Assembly: GCF_018310345.1 (NCBI RefSeq)
Contig: NZ_JAGXBY010000002.1
Coordinates: 62,001 to 126,000, forward strand
Source of the DNA: Ornithinibacillus massiliensis
Lineage (GTDB): Bacteria > Bacillota > Bacilli > Bacillales > Amphibacillaceae
DNA length: 64,000 bases
Reading direction: 5' to 3'
Shown: piece after piece, positions 40,229 through 51,087 of the stretch
Position numbering within the stretch: the first letter of the stretch is position 1
Layout of the letters: each line of letters starts with the position of its first letter
Notes under the pieces: generated by a model
What the model was told of the DNA's origin: nothing
The model's database searches: none
What the model saw: the letters and a program-made list of their open reading frames with translations, nothing else
Program-made: the position numbers and the translations under genes

Positions 40229-41058
40229 TGATGGAGGGTAGGATAAAGGAATACACCTGGATAGGAAGTCAAATAGATTATGTAGATCAGATTAATGTTC
40301 AGCAACTTAGTCATGTCGTAATAGGGAACTTCGGTGGAATTTCTTCTGCAGGTCAATATAAAAATGAGGATGGATGTCTCGTATGGACTGATCAAAATAA
40401 ATGTTGGGAGTTTGCTGTTTTATTAGATGCCCATCATTCAGCGGAAAGTGCAGAATTAGTGATGAATCAAATAAATGCCAATAAAAGTCATATACAAGAT
40501 CTATGCAATGACCCATCTATTAAAGGGATAAAGGATATAGAGCATACCATAGTTAATATGTTTATGGATGGGGCATTTCTCAGAGCATGTCGGAAAGTTA
40601 AAGGAGAGACGGCGTGTTTACTTGTATTAAGAAAAGAGAAGTATCTATGGTGGTTTTCTGTTGGGGATTGTCTTTGCTATGTATTTCATCCGGAGCTTGC
40701 CGAATTAGGTCAATATCAAGTTAACCAACGGCATTTTTATGAATGGATAGGGAAAGTTAATACATTTGAGCAATCTGTTCCCTGTTATAGTAGTGGTGTC
40801 AGAGAACTAAGAAAAGGGTTAAATCGAATTTTTTTAACGACTGATGGATTAATTGAGTGCCCTAATGATCCATTTGCATCTCCTGTAGATATCTATCGAA
40901 TGATGAGTAAACATTCCAATCATAAAGGCATTCAAAAAATACTGCAAACAATACAACATCATAATGTTAGAGATAGCACCACGATTATTACTTGGGAGGT
41001 CACGGTCGATTCAGCTGTGACAAGACCTAGTGATGAAGTAGATGTGGAACAAAGCTAA
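40228..41058 (+). CDS. PP2C-like serine/threonine phosphatase
   Basis: Protein of 276 residues with degenerate but recognisable PP2C motifs in order: SSAGQYKNEDG (metal Asp), FAVLLDAHHSAESAELV in place of the usual DGHGG, ETACLLVLRKEKYLWWFSVGD matching the GSTA...GDS region, LTTDGLIECP (metal Asp) and RDSTTIITWEV in place of DNiTvi. The key aspartates are kept, so activity is plausible. An in-frame GTG at 40195 exists; ATG 40228, coupled to the HIT stop by one base and preceded by ggag, is preferred. The target is unknown. It is not part of the B. subtilis aspS-rarA interval. Confidence 0.72.
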   Translation: MMEGRIKEYTWIGSQIDYVDQINVQQLSHVVIGNFGGISSAGQYKNEDGCLVWTDQNKCWEFAVLLDAHHSAESAELVMNQINANKSHIQDLCNDPSIKGIKDIEHTIVNMFMDGAFLRACRKVKGETACLLVLRKEKYLWWFSVGDCLCYVFHPELAELGQYQVNQRHFYEWIGKVNTFEQSVPCYSSGVRELRKGLNRIFLTTDGLIECPNDPFASPVDIYRMMSKHSNHKGIQKILQTIQHHNVRDSTTIITWEVTVDSAVTRPSDEVDVEQS

Positions 41059-41098
41059 GCCTAGTTTCTTTTGGGGTAAAAAGCGCAAAAAGAAAAAA

Positions 41099-41151
41099 CC
41101 GAACTAATTCAAATTCTTCTAATAGAATCGTGATAAGTAGTTCGGATTTTT
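41099..41151. terminator. Bidirectional terminator between PP2C-like gene and rsfA-like gene
   Basis: ccgaacta (41099-41106) pairs with tagttcgg (41138-41145) around an inner hairpin; ATTTTT follows on the plus strand, and on the minus strand the hairpin is followed by TTTTTTCTTTTT. It can serve both convergent genes. Confidence 0.75.
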
Positions 41152-41209
41152 CTATATCTACTATGCTTTTATTACAAACAAATCTTATATCGACTGGGTT
41201 ATATGTTGC

Positions 41210-41875
41210 TTAGTTAGATCCCTGGGCAATTTGCTCAAGGTTACCATTCTTGTCCATACGGAAAGCAGGAGCTTTAAACGAGCCTTGGTCTTCTAATACC
41301 GTCATCTTTCTTGCTCGGTCCATGATTTGGACGAATACTTTATAATCTTCTTGAATAGTAGATAGCTCTTGTTTCGTCTCCGTGAGTTCCTTTTCAAGTT
41401 TATTAATCTGTTCTTTTAGTAAAGCATTCTCTTTCTGTGCTTGGTCAAGAGATACTTTTGATTGATTGGAAGCATAATAGTCTTTTTTGAGTTGGTTCAA
41501 AAATTGAATTACTGTTTCCAATGTAATAGCCGATGGTGTAGTATATTCTGATTCTCTACTAGTATCTTCTGTTACAGGGGTTTCATAGTTTTGTTGAAAG
41601 GCAATAACTGGTGCTCTATTCGCCTTCTTCGCTTTCTCAATGGCTCGTTTTTTCTCTTTACGTTGCCTTTTAGCTAAATCAATCGCATTAATATATTTTT
41701 TTCGGATTTCAGCATTCCATCTAAAGCCACAAGCTGCTGATGTGCGATTAAGCTTGTCTCCGACTTCCTCAAAGGCATTTAATTGTGTGCTTCCTTCACG
41801 AATATGACGCAGTACAGTTTCTGCAAGTAGTAAGTCGTCCTCGTGTGACCATGCATCCTGTCTAACTTTTGTCAT
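41210..41875 (-). CDS. RsfA-family prespore regulator (Myb/SANT-like domain)
   Basis: Putative DNA-binding protein of 221 residues. The N-terminal Myb/SANT-like domain is clear: RQDAWSHEDDLLLAETVLRH, then LNAFEEVGDKLNRTSAACGF and RWNAEIRKKYINAI. A basic stretch and a coiled coil (ENALLKEQINKLEKELTETK, about 145-190) follow. RsfA of B. subtilis is a sigma-F-dependent prespore regulator, and the family includes YlbO. Start ATG 41875 behind aaaggagatg; the longer frame to 41899 is not needed. Which paralogue this is cannot be decided, so no symbol is given. Confidence 0.82.
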   Translation of the reverse strand: MTKVRQDAWSHEDDLLLAETVLRHIREGSTQLNAFEEVGDKLNRTSAACGFRWNAEIRKKYINAIDLAKRQRKEKKRAIEKAKKANRAPVIAFQQNYETPVTEDTSRESEYTTPSAITLETVIQFLNQLKKDYYASNQSKVSLDQAQKENALLKEQINKLEKELTETKQELSTIQEDYKVFVQIMDRARKMTVLEDQGSFKAPAFRMDKNGNLEQIAQGSN

Positions 41876-42088
41876 GTATGTTTCATCTCCTTTTTCCATA
41901 ACTACCTAATCAAAACAATAGATTTTTTAACTAGTAAATTTTCTAAGTCAAAAAGTCAGTTCATTAGATAGACAGTTTTAGAATTGACTTTTAGGACATT
42001 ATTTCCTTTTACATAGTCTAGACGGGAGATGATTTTTTTATACGTTAGGAGGATATAATTTTTAACGGATTGTTATATGGAGATGTAT

Positions 42089-42121
42089 AAAAAAACTAGG
42101 CATCAATTAAGGATGCCTAGC
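42089..42121 (-). terminator. Terminator of rarA
   Basis: On the minus strand, stem ctaggcatc/gatgcctag (42112-42120, 42096-42104) is followed by TTTTTTT (42095-42089). It lies 11 bases after the rarA stop. The rest of the 41876-42131 gap holds the rsfA-like upstream region, where I see no firm promoter. Confidence 0.88.
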
Positions 42122-42131
42122 TTATACCTCT

Positions 42132-43421
42132 TTAATTATGACTCTTTTTCTCTTTTAGTATCTTCTCATACACTTGTTTCATAGCTTGTTCAAATTTTCC
42201 GGTTTCCTTTGGCGTGTAGTATTGTTTGTTTTTTATTGTATCAGGTAAATATTGTTGATAAACCCAACCGCCAGGATAATCATGTGGGTATTTATAGTCT
42301 ACACCTCTACCTAGACTGGACGCTCCTTGATAATGAGCATCTTTTAAATGCTTTGGAATATCACCGCTTTTACCACTGCGAATATCAGCAATTGCAGCAT
42401 CGAGAGCCTGATATGCTGTATTTGATTTCGGCGATAAACATAGTTCAACAATTGCAACTGCAAGCGGAATTCTTGCTTCTGGGAAGCCTAATCTTTCTGC
42501 CGCCTCTACTGCCGCAACTGCACGAGGACCTGCTTGCGGATTGGCTAGTCCTATATCTTCGTAGGCAATAACGATCATTCTTCTAGCGATTGAATCTAAG
42601 TCACCAGCTTCAATTAATCTACCTAAGTAATGTAATGCCGCATCAACGTCGCTACCACGAATCGACTTTTGGAAAGCTGATAATACATCATAATGAGCAT
42701 CCCCGTCTTTATCGTGGGAAAAGCTCTTGCGTTGCATACATTCCTCTGCTATGTCAATATGGATAACAATTTCACCATCTTCATTTGACGGTGTTGATGC
42801 CACAGCTAACTCTAATCCATTTAAAGCAGAGCGCATATCGCCACCAGAACTTTGTGAAAAGTGTTCTAGCGCTTCATCAGTAAGGGTAACATCTTCATTA
42901 CCATATCCATTGTCTGGATCAGTTAGTGCTCTTTGGATTGCTTTTTTTACATCCAATGGTGTTAGGGCATGTAATTCAAATATGTGGCAACGACTTCTAA
43001 TGGCAGGGTTAATTGCATGGTAGGGATTACTCGTCGTACAGCCTATTAATGTTATTAAGTTGCTCTCCAAATGAGGAAGTAGGAAATCTTGCTTTCCCTT
43101 ATCCAAACGATGTACCTCATCTAGGATTAATACCATGGAACCGGACATTTTTGCTTCTTCTATAACAATTTCCATATCTTTCTTTTTATCAATGACTGCA
43201 TTTAATTTTCTAACTTGAAGTTTAAGCGTCTTTGCTATCGCTGTTGCCATCGATGTTTTACCAGTACCCGGAGGCCCATAAAGAATCATCGATGCCAGCT
43301 TCTCCGCCTTTACCATTCGGTTTATGATTTTTCCTTCCCCAACTAAATGTTCTTGTCCAATGATTTCACTTATATGATTAGGTCTTAGTCGATAGGCTAG
43401 TGGTTGATGTTTCATCTTCAT
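42132..43421 (-). CDS. rarA: Replication-associated recombination protein A (RarA/MgsA)
   Basis: AAA+ ATPase of the clamp-loader family that acts at stalled replication forks. 429 residues. ADP-like N-terminus PLAYRLRPNHISEIIGQEHL; Walker A LYGPPGTGKTSMA (about 49-61), Walker B LILDEVHRLDK, sensor TLIGCTTSNPYHAIN, arginine-finger region AIRSRCHIFEL, and C-terminal tetramerisation domain (EDIGLANPQAGPRAVAA, DYKYPHDYPGGWVYQQYLP). B. subtilis yrvN is in the same place next to cymR. Confidence 0.96.
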   Translation of the reverse strand: MKMKHQPLAYRLRPNHISEIIGQEHLVGEGKIINRMVKAEKLASMILYGPPGTGKTSMATAIAKTLKLQVRKLNAVIDKKKDMEIVIEEAKMSGSMVLILDEVHRLDKGKQDFLLPHLESNLITLIGCTTSNPYHAINPAIRSRCHIFELHALTPLDVKKAIQRALTDPDNGYGNEDVTLTDEALEHFSQSSGGDMRSALNGLELAVASTPSNEDGEIVIHIDIAEECMQRKSFSHDKDGDAHYDVLSAFQKSIRGSDVDAALHYLGRLIEAGDLDSIARRMIVIAYEDIGLANPQAGPRAVAAVEAAERLGFPEARIPLAVAIVELCLSPKSNTAYQALDAAIADIRSGKSGDIPKHLKDAHYQGASSLGRGVDYKYPHDYPGGWVYQQYLPDTIKNKQYYTPKETGKFEQAMKQVYEKILKEKKSHN

Positions 43422-43499
43422 CGTCCTTTTATAAATTATAATAGTTTGGTAATCTTAGCCTAAGCTTGATTCGAAAAAAATGCAAGAAGACTAACTTCA

Positions 43500-43508
43500 T
43501 GCTATAAT
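43500..43508 (+). promoter_or_regulatory. Extended -10 promoter for cymR operon
   Basis: TGCTATAAT is a perfect extended -10 element about 90 bases before cymR. No -35 box at 17 bases; the class does not need one. Confidence 0.6.
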
Positions 43509-43596
43509 ACCATGTATTTTAAAGTTTAAGATGATAATGGTATAGTTAATATAGAAGTAATAGGAAAAACGGTAAGGATCAGAGGAGTTATTGTAA

Positions 43597-44016
43597 ATGA
43601 AAATTTCAACTAAAGGACGTTATGGGCTGACAATTATGCTGGAGCTAGCACGTAATTATGGAGAAGGCCCAATTCCATTAAAAACAATTGCAAAAGAAAA
43701 TAATTTGTCAGAACATTACCTAGAGCAACTGGCTGCACCACTTAGAAATGCCGGACTCATTAAGAGTATTCGAGGAGCGTATGGCGGATATATCTTACCA
43801 AAGGATCCAAAAGAGATTAGTGCAGGGGATATCATTCGAGTACTAGAGGGACCGATTGTCTTAGTAGAGGGAATCGAAGATGAGGAACCAGCCAAGCAGG
43901 CATTATGGAAGCGTGTTACAGAGGCTGTTAAAGATGTCTTAGATAAGACTACATTGGAAGATTTGGTCAACCATGAGAAAGATGACCCATTAGAAGGATA
44001 TATGTTTTACATTTGA
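43597..44016 (+). CDS. cymR: Rrf2-family cysteine metabolism repressor CymR
   Basis: Transcriptional repressor of cysteine and sulfur genes that in B. subtilis works with CysK. 139 residues. Winged-helix start MKISTKGRYGLTIMLELA, LKTIAKENNLSEHYLEQLAA, IRGAYGGYILPKDPKEI. It lacks the three clustered cysteines that bind an Fe-S cluster in IscR, as expected for CymR. Immediately before a cysteine desulfurase gene and mnmA, the Bacillus order. Confidence 0.93.
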   Translation: MKISTKGRYGLTIMLELARNYGEGPIPLKTIAKENNLSEHYLEQLAAPLRNAGLIKSIRGAYGGYILPKDPKEISAGDIIRVLEGPIVLVEGIEDEEPAKQALWKRVTEAVKDVLDKTTLEDLVNHEKDDPLEGYMFYI

Positions 44017-44042
44017 TTTTATGACTAGAAAGGACGAGCGTA

Positions 44043-46308
<2,266 letters not shown>

Positions 46309-46319
46309 GGAGTACGACA

Positions 46320-46976
46320 ATGAGTAAAATTGCAGAAGCAGTCGAATTAATGAAAGAAAGTAAATATGAAGAAGCAGCTAATCTATTTAATGAATATATC
46401 GAAGAAAATCCTAATGATCCGGTTGGGTTTATAAACTTTGGTAATTTATTATTGCATATTGGTGAGCATGAAAGTGCCATTAATTTCTTTCAAAAGGCTT
46501 TATCGTTAGATGATACAACCGCTACAGCCTATTATGGGATTGGAAATGCTTATTTTGAAATGGAAGATTTTCCAAAAGCACAGCAGAACTTTCTTGAAGC
46601 GATTAAATTGGGATTAGAAGAAGCAGACGTATATTTTATGCTCGGAATGTCTCATCAAAACCAACAGCAATTTAAATTAGCTTTGCCGTATCTTTTAAGA
46701 GCCAAGGAAATAACACCTCAAGATGAGGAGGTCGTGTTTCAGTATGGACTTGCTTTAGCACAGAGTGAATTGTTATCGGATGCTAAAAAGGTTTTCGAAA
46801 CGGTGTTAGAATTAAATGAAAGCCACAGTGATGCTTTATATAACTTAGGCGTCATTTCATTATTCGAAGAAGACGTAACTAGTGCAGTAGCATATTTTGA
46901 TGAAGCACTAAAATATAATCCGAATCATGTGCTAGCAGCGAATGGAAAGCGGGTAGCAGAGGAAGCAATAAATTAA
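46320..46976 (+). CDS. TPR-repeat protein (YrrB-like)
   Basis: Cytoplasmic protein of 218 residues consisting of about six tetratricopeptide repeats (SKYEEAANLFNEYIEENPND, HESAINFFQKALSLDDTTAT, DFPKAQQNFLEAIKLGLEEA, EDVTSAVAYFDEALKYNPNH). Start ATG 46320, 12 bases after mnmA; a longer frame inside mnmA is a shadow. B. subtilis yrrB is between mnmA and recD2, and its crystal structure is all-TPR. A scaffold role is likely; the partner is unknown. Confidence 0.9.
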   Translation: MSKIAEAVELMKESKYEEAANLFNEYIEENPNDPVGFINFGNLLLHIGEHESAINFFQKALSLDDTTATAYYGIGNAYFEMEDFPKAQQNFLEAIKLGLEEADVYFMLGMSHQNQQQFKLALPYLLRAKEITPQDEEVVFQYGLALAQSELLSDAKKVFETVLELNESHSDALYNLGVISLFEEDVTSAVAYFDEALKYNPNHVLAANGKRVAEEAIN

Positions 46977-47005
46977 TTGCGGTATGGGAATGTGAGGTAT
47001 TTAGT

Positions 47006-49330
47006 ATGGACCAACTTCAACCTGTGGAAATCGAAGAATATATAAAGGGAGAGCTTCTCTATACAATTTTTCATAATGATGTAGAGCATTTTTCCATTGC
47101 CAAGGTAAAAATACTAGATACTAATCTAAACTATGATGAGAAAGAAATTGTCATAAAAGGCTACTTTTCCCAATTGCAGGAAGGGACTGTGTATCGGTTT
47201 ATTGGTCAACTTGAAAAGCATCCTAAATATGGACAGCAATATAGTGTTATTTCCTATCAAACATTTATTCCAGATACAAAGGAAGGACTAATCGCTTATT
47301 TAGCTAGTGATATGTTCTATGGAATCGGAAAAAGAACTGCTAAGAAGGTTGTTGACCATTTAGGAGAATCTGCTGTTTCTTCTATATTAAACAATCCTTC
47401 TGTTTTAGATTCCGTCCCAGGGTTAAAGAAAGAAGCTGCTAATACGATTGTCAAGACATTACAAGAGAATCAAGGCTTTGAACATGTAGTAGTTTACTTA
47501 GCAAAGTATAATATTGGTCTTAAAATGGCGCAGAAAGTCTATGAACAATATAAGGATGAAACGATAGAGTTATTAGAAGATGATCCATACCGCTTAGTAT
47601 TTGATGTGGAGGGTTTCGGATTTCATACAGCAGATGAGATTGCAAAGAAGAATGGATTATCTCTATCCAGTCCAAATCGAATTGGAGCTGGATGTATTTA
47701 TATATTGCAAAGAAGTGTGCAGGATGGTCATGCATTCTTGCCATTAAACCAATGCCTTGATGAGGTCAGTGCGTTATTAAGTAATCAGGAGTATGTCCTA
47801 ACAGAGGACGAAATCAAAAGTACGATAGAAAAGTTAAATAAGGAAAAGAATGTAATCCTATATAAAGGCAAAGTGTATCTACCGTCTTTATATTATGCAG
47901 AAGATGGATTTGCCTCTAGTGTTAAACGATTAATTTCTTCTCAGATGGATGAAGCTACTACGCTAGCTGATTTAATGAAGATTATCGGCAAAATTGAAGA
48001 GGAAGAAATCCTTAGCTATGGAAAGGAACAGTTTGCTGCTATCGAACAGGCACTAAAATCAAAACTGATGATTCTTACAGGTGGTCCTGGAACTGGTAAG
48101 ACTACCGTTATTAAAGGGATTATTAAGGCATATGCGGCTGTTCATAATCTTTCGGTAGAAACAGCAGACTATGAGCATAAGAAGGACTTTCCTTTTGTCC
48201 TTGCTGCACCAACAGGGAGAGCAGCAAAACGATTAAATGAATCGACAGGTCTTCCAGCTCTTACGATACACCGCCTCCTAGGTTGGAATGGTAGTGAAGG
48301 CTTTGAGAAGAACGAGCATGAGCCTTTGAACGGAAAGTATCTCATAATTGATGAGTTTTCTATGGTAGACATATGGTTAGCTAATAATCTATTTAAAGCC
48401 ATCCCTACGGATATGCAAGTACTAATCGTTGGAGATGAAGATCAACTTCCATCTGTTGGTCCGGGACAGGTGTTAACCGATTTGTTGGAAAATAATCATA
48501 TTCCAAAAGTAAGCCTACATGAAGTTTATCGGCAAAAAGAAGGTTCAAAGATAATCCAATTAGCTCATAGTATAAAGAATGATACGTGCTCAGTGGATAG
48601 CTTAACGAATGATAAAGATTTTAGTTTTATTGCATGTCGGGAGCATCAAGTCGTAGACGTCATTACCAAGGTGTTTGAGAAGGCGATGAATAAAGGACTT
48701 GATGTTCGAGATATTCAAGTATTAGCACCTATGTATAAGTCCCAGGCAGGAATTACTATCATTAACAATGCCTTACAAGCATTAATTAATCCAAAAGGAA
48801 AAGGTAAGCGTGAAGTTAGGCATCATGACACCCTATTTCGAATTGGAGATAAAGTAATCCAATTAGTCAATCAACCAGAAGATCATGTGTATAATGGGGA
48901 TATTGGTGAGGTAGTTGCTATTTTCAGAGAAAATGAAAATACAGAGAATGTGGAGCAATTAGTGGTGTCATTTGATGAACGGGAAGTCGTCTATGAGCGA
49001 AAAGACTATGACAACTTAATGCTGGCATATTGTATCTCTATCCATAAATCCCAAGGAAGTGAGTTTCCTATTGTTATATTACCTGTTGTGTCCACGTATA
49101 ACCGTATGTTACGGAAGAATCTATTATACACTGCAATTACAAGAGGACAGAAATCACTTATAGTATGTGGTGAGAAACAAGCCTTTTTACGAGGAATTCA
49201 GACGAAGGATACGAATAAACGGTATACATCCTTGCAAGAACAGTTAATCGAAAGATTAGGAGACGTACAAGTTTCAAGTGGGGATACAGTAGAAGAGGAA
49301 TACGACATTTCCCCTTATGATTTCATGTAA
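47006..49330 (+). CDS. recD2: ATP-dependent RecD2 DNA helicase
   Basis: 5'-3' helicase with a long N-terminal region, found in genomes without RecBC-type RecD. 774 residues. N-terminal OB-like part, helix-hairpin-helix segments (MFYGIGKRTAKKVVDHLG, SVPGLKKEAANTIVKTL), then SF1B helicase motifs: Walker A LTGGPGTGKTTVIKG (about 357), ALTIHRLLGWN, LIIDEFSMVD, VGDEDQLPSVGPGQVL, and the late motif YCISIHKSQGSEFPIVIL with AITRGQKSLIVCG. Normal length for the family. Confidence 0.96.
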   Translation: MDQLQPVEIEEYIKGELLYTIFHNDVEHFSIAKVKILDTNLNYDEKEIVIKGYFSQLQEGTVYRFIGQLEKHPKYGQQYSVISYQTFIPDTKEGLIAYLASDMFYGIGKRTAKKVVDHLGESAVSSILNNPSVLDSVPGLKKEAANTIVKTLQENQGFEHVVVYLAKYNIGLKMAQKVYEQYKDETIELLEDDPYRLVFDVEGFGFHTADEIAKKNGLSLSSPNRIGAGCIYILQRSVQDGHAFLPLNQCLDEVSALLSNQEYVLTEDEIKSTIEKLNKEKNVILYKGKVYLPSLYYAEDGFASSVKRLISSQMDEATTLADLMKIIGKIEEEEILSYGKEQFAAIEQALKSKLMILTGGPGTGKTTVIKGIIKAYAAVHNLSVETADYEHKKDFPFVLAAPTGRAAKRLNESTGLPALTIHRLLGWNGSEGFEKNEHEPLNGKYLIIDEFSMVDIWLANNLFKAIPTDMQVLIVGDEDQLPSVGPGQVLTDLLENNHIPKVSLHEVYRQKEGSKIIQLAHSIKNDTCSVDSLTNDKDFSFIACREHQVVDVITKVFEKAMNKGLDVRDIQVLAPMYKSQAGITIINNALQALINPKGKGKREVRHHDTLFRIGDKVIQLVNQPEDHVYNGDIGEVVAIFRENENTENVEQLVVSFDEREVVYERKDYDNLMLAYCISIHKSQGSEFPIVILPVVSTYNRMLRKNLLYTAITRGQKSLIVCGEKQAFLRGIQTKDTNKRYTSLQEQLIERLGDVQVSSGDTVEEEYDISPYDFM

Positions 49331-49404
49331 GTAGGTATATTTTGGAGAAAAAGGGAAAGCATAACATAATACTTATAAATTATTTCCAGGAGAGATTAGT
49401 ATTT

Positions 49405-49599
49405 ATGTTAATGCGATGCCCGAATTGTAGTAGTAAAGATATAGGAAAAATTGGTTCACAGCAGTACTATTGCTGGAATTGTTTTGTAGAAATGTCTGTA
49501 TCAGGTAATGAATTAACCGTGCATCAAGTTGAAGCGGATGGAAGTTTAAGCTCGCTCAATGATTTATTTACAGAAAAAGAAAGAAAACTAGAATGGTAA
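49405..49599 (+). CDS. Small zinc-ribbon protein
   Basis: Protein of 64 residues with CPNC (residues 5-8 of MLMRCPNCSSKDIG) and CWNC (YYCWNCFVEM) pairs that can form a zinc ribbon. A longer frame from 49342 exists, but aggagag (49388-49394) points to ATG 49405. The gene lies between recD2 and the AI-2E permease gene. Function unknown; similar small ribbons are often nucleic-acid-binding or protein-binding. Confidence 0.75.
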   Translation: MLMRCPNCSSKDIGKIGSQQYYCWNCFVEMSVSGNELTVHQVEADGSLSSLNDLFTEKERKLEW

Positions 49600-49644
49600 T
49601 CCTTTAGTTTTGAACAAAAATTCCTGACTAAAGGGGTGTACCAG

Positions 49645-50712
49645 ATGTTTTCTCAAAAAAAACCGATTCATTTTCTTTATTATATCGTGACAGGGATATT
49701 TGTATTTTTATTTATTTATTTGCTTGTAAAGCTTTTTCCTTATTATAAGGCGTTCTTCTCCTTCCTGTTGCATGTAGCAGCACCCTTTTTGATTGCCAGT
49801 TTAATCGCCTATTTACTGTATCCTATTGTCCAGAAAATTCATCAATACAATATTCCTAGAAGTATTGCAATTTTATTGATATACATTCTATTTTTCGGTG
49901 GACTTGGTTATTTAATTTATCGTGTCTATCCTGCAGCTGTGGCACAATTACGGGATTTAAATGCGTATTTACCACAGTTGATAGCTATGTATCAAGATCT
50001 TATCTATCAAGTTTATGCTTCTACCTCATTTTTACCGGAAACCGTCCATGATAGGATTGAAGAGACTATTCTGTCGATTGAATCGAGTCTTGACGGATGG
50101 ATAGGTAAGTTAGTTGGAGGCGTAACCAAAATTATCGATTTTATTGTTTTGTTAACGGTTATTCCGGTATTAGTTTTTTATTTCTTAAAGGATTATGAGA
50201 AAATCAAAGGATATGTCAAACGATTTATACCGTCTAAGTATCGCGATAATTCTAGTAATCTTGTCCATGCCATTGATGAAGGCTTAGGTGGATATTTGCG
50301 TGGGCAATTATTAGTTAGTCTATTTGTTGCCATAGCGTCATATATTGTGTTTCAATTTTTGGGATTGAATTATGCCTTGCTACTTGCTATATTTATGGGC
50401 ATTATGAATTTCATACCATATTTTGGACCAATTATAGGAGCAGTTCCGGCGGTATTAATTGGTTTAACCGTTTCGGGAAAAATGGTCCTGTTCATCGTTA
50501 TTGGTGTATTTGTTATTCAATTAATTGAGAGTAATTTACTCTCCCCATACATCGTTGGTAGAAGTACAAGAATTCATCCGGTTGTCATCATTTTCGCTTT
50601 ATTACTAGGTGGTAAAATTGGTGGCGTCTTAGGAATGGTAGTGGCGGTACCTGCATTTACGATATTGCGGGTCATTATGAAACATACTTGGATTATGATT
50701 AGAGAAAATTGA
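49645..50712 (+). CDS. AI-2E family permease (YrrI-like)
   Basis: Polytopic membrane protein of 355 residues, about eight helices, of the UPF0118/AI-2E transporter family. Typical are FSFLLHVAAPFLIASLIAYL near the N-terminus, DEGLGGYLRGQLLVSLFVA, FMGIMNFIPYFGPIIGAVPA, and LLGGKIGGVLGMVVAVP. In halophiles some members act in Na+/H+ exchange; AI-2 export is shown only for a few. Start ATG 49645 is behind aaaggggtg; the GTG at 49636 is inside that site. Its stop codon overlaps the alaS T-box promoter. Confidence 0.88.
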   Translation: MFSQKKPIHFLYYIVTGIFVFLFIYLLVKLFPYYKAFFSFLLHVAAPFLIASLIAYLLYPIVQKIHQYNIPRSIAILLIYILFFGGLGYLIYRVYPAAVAQLRDLNAYLPQLIAMYQDLIYQVYASTSFLPETVHDRIEETILSIESSLDGWIGKLVGGVTKIIDFIVLLTVIPVLVFYFLKDYEKIKGYVKRFIPSKYRDNSSNLVHAIDEGLGGYLRGQLLVSLFVAIASYIVFQFLGLNYALLLAIFMGIMNFIPYFGPIIGAVPAVLIGLTVSGKMVLFIVIGVFVIQLIESNLLSPYIVGRSTRIHPVVIIFALLLGGKIGGVLGMVVAVPAFTILRVIMKHTWIMIREN

Positions 50713-50737
50713 CTTTTTAGGTAAAGTTATCTATAAT
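50709..50737 (+). promoter_or_regulatory. Sigma-A promoter of the alaS T-box leader
   Basis: TTGACT (50709-50714), exactly 17 bases, TATAAT (50732-50737). The -35 box overlaps the stop codon of the permease gene. Transcription start expected near 50744. Confidence 0.88.
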
Positions 50738-50743
50738 ATCGCT

Positions 50744-50985
50744 ATCAATAATTATTTAATACGATGAAGGTTCTGAGTACATGGCACTCGATTTTCTAGA
50801 GAGAGGTTTCCTAGGCTGTAAGAAATCTTAAATTAGAACCATGGAAAGCTAAACCTGAGTACGGCTAATCCCCGTCGGTTTCATACCGTTATCATGCTTA
50901 AGTGATGGATAGTAATGTCCATAATTAGGGTGGTACCGCGAATAATCTCGTCCCTGCAAATATTGCAGAGAGGAGATTTTTTTAT
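50744..50985 (+). ncRNA. T-box leader of alaS, tRNA-Ala type
   Basis: The specifier loop reads tggaaa-GCT-aaacctgag with GCT (Ala) at 50848-50850. The T-box core agggtggtaccgcg is at 50927-50940; the base after TGG is T, which pairs with A73 of tRNA-Ala. The terminator/antiterminator competes through atctcgtccctgc with gcagagaggagat (50945-50957, 50965-50977), then TTTTTTT. It occupies most of the gap between the permease gene and alaS. Uncharged tRNA-Ala should raise alaS expression. Confidence 0.95.
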
Positions 50986-51087
50986 TGGTGTATTTTCTAC
51001 TTATAGCATGTAAATGAACTGTAGCGTGCTAATATGCATTGGACACCCGAAAAATCAATTATGAATAATTTTAAAAGGAGGATATAG

